DNA from: Vagococcus fluvialis
Lineage (GTDB): Bacteria; Bacillota; Bacilli; Lactobacillales; Vagococcaceae
Assembly (NCBI RefSeq): GCF_003337315.1
Contig: NZ_QPJV01000011.1
Location: 19,690 to 83,689 of the forward strand
Length of the DNA: 64,000 nt
Direction: 5' to 3'
Shown: positions 58,263 to 64,000 of the stretch, piece by piece
Position numbering within the stretch: position 1 is the stretch's first letter
Layout of the letters: the number at the start of each line of letters is the position of its first letter
Translations under genes and position numbers: made by a program
The notes under the pieces: model-generated
Database searches by the model: none
What the model was told of the DNA's origin: nothing
Seen by the model: only the letters and a program-made list of their open reading frames with translations

Positions 58263-58882
58263 TGAGAGAAATCGCAGAAAAATTACTAGAAATCAAAGCA
58301 GTAGCATTAAGTCCAAATGAACCATTTACTTGGGCAAGTGGTATGAAAAGTCCAATTTACTGTGATAATCGCTTAACAATGAGTTTTCCTGAAGTTAGAA
58401 GAGCTATTGCAAAAGGTTTAGCAGAAAAAATCAAAACCGATTTTCCTGATGTAGAAGTTATCGCGGGAACTGCAACAGCAGGTATTCCACATGCTGCTTG
58501 GGTAGCTGAAGTTCTTGACTTGCCAATGGTTTATATTCGAGGAAAAGCAAAAGACCATGGAAAGAAAAATCAAATTGAAGGTCAAATTTCTGAAGGCCAA
58601 AAAATGGTTGTTATAGAAGATTTAATTTCAACAGGTGGAAGTGTTCTAGAAGCTTGTGTAGCAGCAGAAAACGAAGGTGCTAATGTATTAGGTGTAGCAG
58701 CAATTTTCACTTATGAGTTACCTAAAGGAATTGAAAACTTCAAAGAAGCCAATGTGCCTTTTATGACATTAACAAATTACACTGAATTAATAGATGTGGC
58801 AACAGAGAAGCAGTACATTGCTGAATCTGACGTTGCTTTATTACAAGAATGGAAAAAAGATCCTAAAAATTGGAATAAATAA
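58262..58882 (+). CDS. pyrE: orotate phosphoribosyltransferase
   Basis: This encodes 206 residues from the ATG at 58262, which overlaps the pyrF stop by one base; the ATG at 58244 lies within pyrF. The PRPP site is [18 protein letters not shown] (about residues 117-134), and the catalytic loop is [16 protein letters not shown]. It joins orotate and PRPP to OMP. It ends the pyr operon; a terminator follows 29 bases later. Confidence 0.95.
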
Positions 58883-58911
58883 TAGCTGTCCTAAAACTAT
58901 CTTGAATCACT

Positions 58912-58943
58912 AAAAAGGCTGATTAAATTGTCAGCCTTTTTTA
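58912..58943 (+). terminator. terminator of the pyr operon
   Basis: AAAAAGGCTGA / TCAGCCTTTTTT form a 10-11-bp stem with an 8-base loop and a T run. Confidence 0.9.
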
Positions 58944-58969
58944 TTTTCCTTTGAACTATCTTTACTAGT

Positions 58970-59084
58970 CAGGGGATAAAAAGTCTGCTCTTTCAATAAC
59001 TTCAAAGCTAAGGAATAATTCAAAAAGCCGATTATTCCTTAGTTCCTCCAGTTGCTTAGAGCAAACGAATTTTTACCCGTCCTG
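58970..59084. repeat. 115-bp nested imperfect palindrome (possible intergenic repeat or structured RNA)
   Basis: Four complementary pairs are nested in order: CAGG (58970) with CCTG (59081), TAAAAA (58977) with TTTTTA (59070), TGCTCT (58986) with AGAGCA (59058), and a perfect 12-bp core CTAAGGAATAAT (59008) with ATTATTCCTTAG (59031) around an 11-base loop. No U run follows on either strand, so it is not a simple terminator. It lies between the pyr terminator and the stop of the minus-strand LRR gene. A miniature mobile repeat, a structured RNA or an mRNA 3' end element are all possible. Confidence 0.55.
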
Positions 59085-59086
59085 TT

Positions 59087-61002
59087 TTATTTCATTACAT
59101 TTATTTTGTTGTTTAGAATTTTTATATTCGCAACAGGATTGTTAAAAAGATTAACGTCAACAAGATTTGGAAGTTGAGTTAATGGTTCAACATTAGAAAT
59201 ATAATTTTCACTGACATCAAGGTAAGTGAGTTGTTTCAAATCTTTGGTGAAGTCAAGAGAATTAAGTTCCATTTTAGGTAAAACAAGCACTTCAAGTTGA
59301 GGTGCTTGTTTTAATTTTTGAGTAAAGTAAAGCCCATCTTTAAATGTAATATTCTCATAATTATCATCTATTTTCATATAAAGGTATGAAGGCTCAGTGA
59401 TAGTCATTTTTTTTAGATTTGGTAGAGAAAAGGCTCTGTCTTTATTTAAGTACAAGGACACTTTTTCACCAAGGTTAAGCTCTTCTAGGAAGTTGATTTC
59501 AAAAAGACTTGTTCCAACATCATAATTGCTATCATTTGATGCTTCTTTTAAGGAAATTTTCTTTAATAAGGGTAGATTTATTAAAGATTCTTCATTTGTA
59601 AAATCAACGGAATTTAATGATAATGTGCCTAATTTTTGGAACCTATCTAGTTTAGTTAAATCAATCTCGGAACCACCATTAATAACTAAGGTAGTAAGAG
59701 TTTTTAACTGGCTAATAGAGTCTAAGTTAGAAGAATCAATAGTTACTTTTTCTAAATGGTCAAAGTTATTTAGTGAGGTACTGGATTCACCTTTAATTCC
59801 TAGTAATGTTAATTCTGTTAAATTATTAAGTGTGTTGAGTGCTTCAATGTTACTAATTTCATTTCTCTTTAAAGTTAATTTGTTGAGTGATTCTTTATTT
59901 TTAAGTGGCTCAATATCTTTAACAGATGTGTTAATCAACTCTAGTTGTTTTAATTTAGGCATATTGTTAATAAAATTTATATCTTTTAGTAAATCTGCAT
60001 TTTCTATTTTTAGTGATTCAAGATTAGTAAGACTATATAAAACGCTAAAATCTGGTATTTTATCAGCTGAATCAATGGAAAGTTTTTTCAAATTAACTAA
60101 GTTACTCATCCAGTTTATATCCGCTTTGGCATAATTTCGGTAGCCTAGGGATGTAAGGTTGGTTAATTTAAGTAAACTTTTTGATGTAACTTCTTCAGCA
60201 ACATAGGTCATATCTAAGAACTGAAGATTTGGTAACGAATTTAATAACTCAACTTCATTATCGTTTCTTAGCTGTGTTCGTAGATGGGTAAGTTGTTCTT
60301 TACTTTCTAAACTATCTAGAATTATTTTTAGGGGTTGATTGAAAGTGTGCCCATAGAAAGCTAATTCATCTAATCCTTTTAAAGTAAAATTATCAGAAGA
60401 ACCACCGATGTCATAACTATCATGAAAATCAAGGTAATTTAACCCTTTAAAACTTGAAAAATCAAGAGCGTCTAATGTTACATTTTGGTCAATTGAAAAC
60501 TCTGAGATTGGATAGTTTGATTTTCCATCTTTCCATTCTTCTAAACTATAACGAAAATCCCAACTTTTTTTGTTAGCAATATCGCCACTCATGACTTCAA
60601 TATACTTAATACTATGTAATTCATCAGTTGTAACATCTTCAAAAGGTTTGTGAAAAATAGCTGAGACTAGTTTTTTGCCTCCTTCTGATTCTGGCGTATT
60701 ACGCGGTTTAACCATATTTTCAACGCTGATATGATTTGTTCTAACACCTGGCAAAACAAGTGAAAAAATGATAAAAATAGGAATAATCATAACGAATAAA
60801 GCAGCAGATAATAATTTATTTGATTGCCTAGTACTATTTTTTATGTGAGGCTGTTGGGTTTGATGATAATGATTAATAGTAATATAATCTGGTGTTTCAT
60901 CATCAATTAAAAACTCCGAGTGACAAGATGAGCATATTAGAATATCTTGCTCTTTCTTAATGTACTGCCACAATTAGGGCACTTTAAATCAACTATTTTC
61001 AT
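59087..61002 (-). CDS. zinc-ribbon, membrane-anchored leucine-rich-repeat protein, frameshifted near its 5' end
   Basis: The open frame 59087-60973 encodes about 628 residues: a Cys pair (CSSCHSEF), a membrane helix at about 54-77 (LLSAALFVMIIPIFIIFSLVL) and then an extracellular domain with SDS22-like leucine-rich repeats (for example LNKLTLKRNEISNIEALNTL, LTYLDVSENYISNVEPLTQL). The frame opens only at a TTG (60973) right after an in-frame stop. Upstream, an ATG at 61002 with a perfect GGAGG (61008-61012) reads MKIVDLKCPNCGSTL and then stops after 21 codons. One base added at 60956-60960 would join CPNC to CSSC as a complete zinc ribbon. So the gene probably started at 61002 and now has a one-base deletion, or a sequencing error. 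Ligand and role unknown. Confidence 0.8.
60956..60960 (-). other. apparent one-base frameshift site in the LRR gene
   Basis: On the minus strand the sequence here is TTAAG. TTAAAG would give GSTLKKEQDILICSSC in one frame with the strong start at 61002. The present sequence stops after STLRKSKIF. Confidence 0.65.
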
Positions 61003-61154
61003 GTAAACCTCCAAAATTAAGCTTATCTTGAATTTAATTTTAGCATGATTAATGAATGAAATAAATAAACTTAAAGATAATAAATTTCACAAAATTAATT
61101 TTTAAAAATGAGTTAGTATGAAAAAATTAATTAAAAAACACATGTAAATAAGTT

Positions 61155-61183
61155 TTGAATAATTATTTAATAAGTGGTATGCT
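61155..61183 (+). promoter_or_regulatory. sigma-A promoter for ddh
   Basis: TTGAAT (61155-61160) and TATGCT (61178-61183) at 17-base spacing, 58 bases upstream of the ddh start. The rest of the gap 61003-61154 shows no other feature. Confidence 0.65.
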
Positions 61184-61241
61184 TTTTCCAACTCTTATTT
61201 TTATGAGATAAAAATTAAAAAATAATGTTGGAGGAATGAGT

Positions 61242-62216
61242 ATGCACAATATTGCAATAGTAGGATATGGAAACTTAGGTCGCGGAGTAGAACTTTCTCT
61301 AGCTAATAATTCAGATTTGAATTTAGTTGGGATTTTTACAAGAAGAGAGCCAAGTACTGTTGAAACAATTTCTGGAAAAGTTTTTAGTATGGATGATTTA
61401 CTAAAAAAGAAAAACGAAATTGATGTTTGTATTTTATGTGGTGGTTCTGCCACTGATTTACCAAAGCAAACACCAGAATTAACTAAGTATTTTAATACAG
61501 TAGATAGTTTTGATACCCACGCATTAATTCCAGAACATTTTGAGAATGTGGATCAAGTTGCTAAAGAGAGTGGTCATGTGTCTATTATTTCAGTTGGTTG
61601 GGACCCAGGAGTCTTTAGTTTAAATAGAATTATGGCAGAAGCTATCTTGCCAAAAGGAAAGACCATTACTTTTTGGGGAAAAGGAGTTAGTCAGGGACAC
61701 TCTGATGCCATTAGACGTATTGAGGGCGTTCGTGATGGCATTCAGTACACGATTCCTAATCAAGAAAAAATTGATGCCTTTAAAAAAGGTGAAGTAACAG
61801 AGTTGACCACAAGAGAAAAACATACAAGAGAGTGTTTTGTAGTTCTTGATGGACAAGCAGACGCTGAAAGAGTAAAAGAAGAAATTATTACAATGCCTAA
61901 CTATTTCTCTGATTATGAAACAACAGTACATTTTGTGACACAAGATGTACTAGAAAAAGATCATAAACAAGGAATGCCTCATGGAGGAAAAGTTATTAGA
62001 GTTGGTCATACAAGTGAAGTAAATCAAGAAACAATTGAATACACACTAGAGTTAGACAGTAATCCCGAATTTACAGCTAGTGTCTTAGTTGCTTATGCAA
62101 GGGCTTGTGCTCGACTTTCTGAAGAAGGAAAAGTTGGAGCGTTAACCGTTTTTGATATTGCACCTAAATATATTATTAATGAAGAAAATCGTACCTTAAG
62201 AAAAAATAGTTTATAA
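61242..62216 (+). CDS. ddh: meso-diaminopimelate D-dehydrogenase
   Basis: This encodes 324 residues from the ATG at 61242, 7 bases after GGAGG (61230-61234); the ATG at 61236 is too close to that site. The N-terminal NADP-binding motif is NIAIVGYGNLGRGVE. Family motifs include CGGSATDLPKQTPE, NTVDSFDTHALIPEHF, SVGWDPGVFSLNRIMAE and WGKGVSQGHSDAIRRI. The enzyme makes meso-DAP from tetrahydrodipicolinate in one step, bypassing the succinylase or acetylase branch, for lysine and possibly cell-wall use. It stands alone with its own promoter. Confidence 0.94.
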   Translation: MHNIAIVGYGNLGRGVELSLANNSDLNLVGIFTRREPSTVETISGKVFSMDDLLKKKNEIDVCILCGGSATDLPKQTPELTKYFNTVDSFDTHALIPEHFENVDQVAKESGHVSIISVGWDPGVFSLNRIMAEAILPKGKTITFWGKGVSQGHSDAIRRIEGVRDGIQYTIPNQEKIDAFKKGEVTELTTREKHTRECFVVLDGQADAERVKEEIITMPNYFSDYETTVHFVTQDVLEKDHKQGMPHGGKVIRVGHTSEVNQETIEYTLELDSNPEFTASVLVAYARACARLSEEGKVGALTVFDIAPKYIINEENRTLRKNSL

Positions 62217-62272
62217 ATCAAGAACCAGCGCACATATTTATTCTATTAGTATAGTAACTTAGGTAAAAACAA

Positions 62273-62301
62273 TTGACTGTCTATTAAGTAATCGCTATTA
62301 T
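62273..62301 (+). promoter_or_regulatory. sigma-A promoter for psiE
   Basis: TTGACT (62273-62278) and TATTAT (62296-62301) at 17-base spacing, about 40 bases upstream of the start. Confidence 0.7.
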
Positions 62302-62342
62302 TAATTACCAATAAAATTTTATGATAAGCGAGGTAACAAATT

Positions 62343-62756
62343 TTGGTAGAAACTTACAAAAAGGTATTAGAAAAAATAATAAAAAGCTTTTTATTTATTT
62401 TGGGAATACTCATCGTTATTTATATGGCGCGAGATTTAATTGAGGTTTTTAAAGTTATTATGACAGCTCAAATGAAAGGTTCCTTAGTAGGTATTTCTGA
62501 TTTTATTTTAGCTTTTTTCATGTTATTTGAATTTATCGTAATGATTATCAAATATATTGAAGATACACATAACATTCCTATTAAATATCTTGTGATTATT
62601 AGTATAACAGCTATTTTAAGGCAGTTATTAGTTGTTCATGATAACGGTTTACAGACGCTTCTTTTAACATTGTCTATCTTAATTTTAGTCGTTGTGTTAT
62701 TTGTCATTGAGTTAATCAAAGAAAAGGAATTGAAACGTGGTAAAACACCTAAATAA
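62343..62756 (+). CDS. psiE: PsiE family membrane protein (phosphate-starvation-inducible)
   Basis: This 137-residue protein has four hydrophobic segments: about 13-30, 45-68, 79-95 and 103-123. It has the PsiE-like central part DFILAFFMLFEFIVMIIKYIEDTHNIPIKYLVIISITAILRQLLV. The start is TTG at 62343 with GAGGTAA (62330-62336) upstream. PsiE function is unknown; the phosphate link comes from E. coli. It has its own consensus promoter. Confidence 0.85.
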   Translation: MVETYKKVLEKIIKSFLFILGILIVIYMARDLIEVFKVIMTAQMKGSLVGISDFILAFFMLFEFIVMIIKYIEDTHNIPIKYLVIISITAILRQLLVVHDNGLQTLLLTLSILILVVVLFVIELIKEKELKRGKTPK

Positions 62757-62765
62757 ACCTAATTG

Positions 62766-62794
62766 TTGACAAGCATAATGAACACAAGTATGAT
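62766..62794 (+). promoter_or_regulatory. sigma-A promoter for the HD-domain gene
   Basis: Perfect TTGACA (62766-62771) with TATGAT (62789-62794) at 17-base spacing, 25 bases before the start. Confidence 0.75.
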
Positions 62795-62818
62795 TGTTAA
62801 AAGTTTAGAGGTGATAAT

Positions 62819-63448
62819 ATGGGATTAAATGAATTTATATTAGGACTTAATAGTTTAGAAAAGATTACTCGTGCTCCAGGATTTTTTAAATATACGGAGC
62901 ATACAGTTGCAGCTCATTCTTACCGTGTGGCTTCTATTTCGCAAGTTTTAGGAGATATTGAAGAAGCAAATGGTGTCGAAATTAATTGGAAATCTCTTTA
63001 TGAAAAAGCACTGAATCATGATTATACAGAACGGTTCATCGGTGATATTAAAACACCAGTCAAATACGCCAGTACTGAACTTCGTGGGATGCTACAAACA
63101 GTAGAAGAGAAGATGACTGAAGAATTTATCACTCAAGAAATCCCTCTCGAATTTCAAGACATTTACCGCAGAAGATTATTTGAAGGTAAAGATGAGACCG
63201 TTGAAGGTGAGTTACTTGCTATTGCTGATAAAATTGATCTATTATACGAATCTTTTGAAGAAATTGTAAAGAGTAATCCAGAGGAAGTTTATATGGCAAT
63301 GTTTATCGAATCTGTTCAAACAATCCAAACATTTTCTCACAGGCCCTCTGTTATTTATTTCTTTGATAATATTTTTCCAGAGCTCTTAAGACAGGATTTT
63401 TATGGCAAAGAAGATTTTATAAAAAGAATAAATAATATTATTATGTAA
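62819..63448 (+). CDS. HD-domain phosphohydrolase, YfbR-like
   Basis: This 209-residue cytoplasmic protein has metal-binding HD motifs: H in EHTVAAHSYRVA (about residues 28-37), the HD pair in ALNHDYTERFIGD and a later aspartate in AIADKIDLLYESF. The layout matches YfbR-type 5'-nucleotidases acting on deoxynucleoside monophosphates, but the exact substrate is not shown. It starts with ATG at 62819 after AGAGGTGATAAT. Length is normal. Confidence 0.85.
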   Translation: MGLNEFILGLNSLEKITRAPGFFKYTEHTVAAHSYRVASISQVLGDIEEANGVEINWKSLYEKALNHDYTERFIGDIKTPVKYASTELRGMLQTVEEKMTEEFITQEIPLEFQDIYRRRLFEGKDETVEGELLAIADKIDLLYESFEEIVKSNPEEVYMAMFIESVQTIQTFSHRPSVIYFFDNIFPELLRQDFYGKEDFIKRINNIIM

Positions 63449-63483
63449 ACTAAAAATTATATTAAATATATGTTAAAAAGGGA

Positions 63484-63634
63484 TTGTAGTCTATAGAGCG
63501 ATATGTTAATATAATTAGTGTAGTAATTGGATTCGAAATTAGGGAATATTTATATATATATATAGTTCTCCTATTAAGCATCACATTTATTGCAATAATA
63601 CGCGTACATAGATGCGCAATAGGAGGAAAAGCAC
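63484..63634 (+). promoter_or_regulatory. promoter and long 5' leader of the cold-shock gene
   Basis: A consensus TATAAT is at 63510-63515, with a TTGTAG (63484) at a long 20-base spacing, so the -35 is doubtful. The leader to the start is about 115 bases. It contains a (TA)n run (63551-63562) and a hairpin ATTGC / GCAAT (63590-63621) just before AGGAGG (63622-63627). Long leaders control csp mRNA stability and translation in other bacteria. Confidence 0.5.
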
Positions 63635-63835
63635 ATGGCTAACGGTACAGTAAAATGGTTTAACGCAGAAAAAGGATTTGGATTTATCACTCAAGAAGAC
63701 GGAACTGACGTATTCGCTCACTTCTCAGCTATCCAAGGTGAAGGATTCAAAACTTTAGAAGAAGGACAAGCAGTTACTTTCGACGTAGAAGAAGGACAAC
63801 GTGGACTTCAAGCAACAAACATCGAAAAAGCTTAA
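63635..63835 (+). CDS. cspA: cold-shock protein (CspA/CspB family)
   Basis: This 66-residue single cold-shock domain has RNP1 KGFGFIT and RNP2 VFAHFSAI intact, starting [17 protein letters not shown]. It binds single-stranded nucleic acid and acts as an RNA chaperone. Codon bias is strong (CAC, TTC, GGT/GGA), indicating high expression. A terminator follows 12 bases after the stop. Confidence 0.96.
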   Translation: MANGTVKWFNAEKGFGFITQEDGTDVFAHFSAIQGEGFKTLEEGQAVTFDVEEGQRGLQATNIEKA

Positions 63836-63847
63836 TTTTAACTTTTT

Positions 63848-63881
63848 AAACACTGGAGAAATTTTTCTCTGGTGTTTTTTT
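63848..63881 (+). terminator. terminator after cspA
   Basis: AAACACTGGAG / CTCTGGTGTTT form a stem with two G-U pairs around GAAATTTTT-type loop sequence, followed by TTTTT. Confidence 0.85.
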
Positions 63882-63905
63882 ATGTCTATATTTAACCTAA
63901 AAAAA

Positions 63906-63986
63906 GGCTCTTCGTCAAATGATGTGGATGAGTAAAATTAAGTGAATTTAGGCAGCAGAAACCGAATGGCTTTTGCTGCTTTTTTG
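63906..63986 (+). mobile_element. probable terminal inverted repeat of an ISL3-family insertion sequence (element continues beyond window)
   Basis: GGCTCTTCGTCAAAT at 63906-63920 resembles the GGCTCTT(T/C)GTCAAA terminal repeats I know from ISL3-family elements of lactic acid bacteria and enterococci. Inside it, GCAGCAGAAACC / GGCTTTTGCTGC (63952-63979) makes a hairpin followed by TTTTTT, which could block read-in from the outside. No transposase is visible because the window ends at 64000, so this is a tentative call. Confidence 0.45.
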
Positions 63987-64000
63987 TTTGTCTTTAAAGC

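Noticed and set aside
59526..60134. 202-codon plus-strand frame within the LRR gene
   Set aside because: The repetitive LRR coding produces a long antisense open frame; it lacks a start signal and any family resemblance.
63540..63570. TA-dinucleotide run as a possible CRISPR or origin element
   Set aside because: It is a short simple repeat in the csp leader; there are no spaced repeats or DnaA boxes. No CRISPR array, tRNA or rRNA was recognised in the window.

Overview
The window is a strongly AT-rich stretch from a motile Gram-positive, low-GC bacterium, most likely a flagellated lactic acid bacterium of the Enterococcaceae (Vagococcus-like, or a motile Enterococcus). The reasons are the Bacillus-type fla/che gene order without outer-ring genes (no FlgH/FlgI), a CheC/CheD/FliY chemotaxis system, a PyrR-attenuated pyr operon ordered pyrR-uraA-pyrB-pyrC-carA-carB-pyrK-pyrD-pyrF-pyrE, and a Mn-dependent pyrophosphatase. 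The genus is an inference; no 16S or other marker is present.

Layout. 1-4311: the tail of an unknown gene, a small membrane protein, a guanidine-I (ykkC) riboswitch controlling a pair of SMR exporters, ppaC, an unknown protein, and a thioredoxin-like/membrane-anchored pair. 4312-5951: motB and motA on the minus strand behind a sigma-D-type promoter. 6257-37276: one fla/che super-operon of about 31 kb. It runs from rod, MS-ring, C-ring, export ATPase and hook genes through the export gate (fliOPQR-flhB-flhA), the flagellar sigma factor, two rod genes and an FtsE-like ATPase, then two chemoreceptors with their own sigma-D-type promoters, then cheW-cheD-cheB-cheR-cheA-cheC-cheY-cheW2-fliM-fliY. 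37327-46104: the late block flgM-flgN-flgK-flgL, an unknown minus-strand membrane protein, then fliC-flaG-fliD-fliT-like-fliS and a coupled C39-like peptidase. 46227-58943: rluD and the pyr operon with two PyrR-type attenuators. 58970-64000: a 115-bp nested palindrome, a frameshifted zinc-ribbon/LRR membrane protein, diaminopimelate dehydrogenase, PsiE, an HD-domain protein, a cold-shock protein, and what looks like the end of an ISL3-family insertion sequence at the right edge.

How it works together. The early genes build the basal body and export gate and make the sigma factor. FlgM, transcribed from tandem sigma-A and sigma-D-like promoters, would hold the sigma factor until hook completion. 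The sigma factor would then switch on motAB, both mcp genes, flgM-flgL and fliC, all of which carry a TAAN-N14/15-NCCGATAN-like element (one has GTCGATAG). No fliW, csrA, flhF, flhG, cheV or flgJ-type muramidase is seen in the window.

The most unusual points are the SMR partner subunit whose conserved TM1 glutamate is a lysine, the orphan FtsE-like ATPase (LSIGQ signature, no FtsX) inside the flagellar operon, the C39-like peptidase coupled to fliS, the unknown gene opposite fliC, matching 40-residue connectors in both chemoreceptor HAMP domains, and the frameshift in the zinc ribbon of the LRR protein. Start sites were moved from the longest ORF wherever a ribosome binding site supported a downstream codon.
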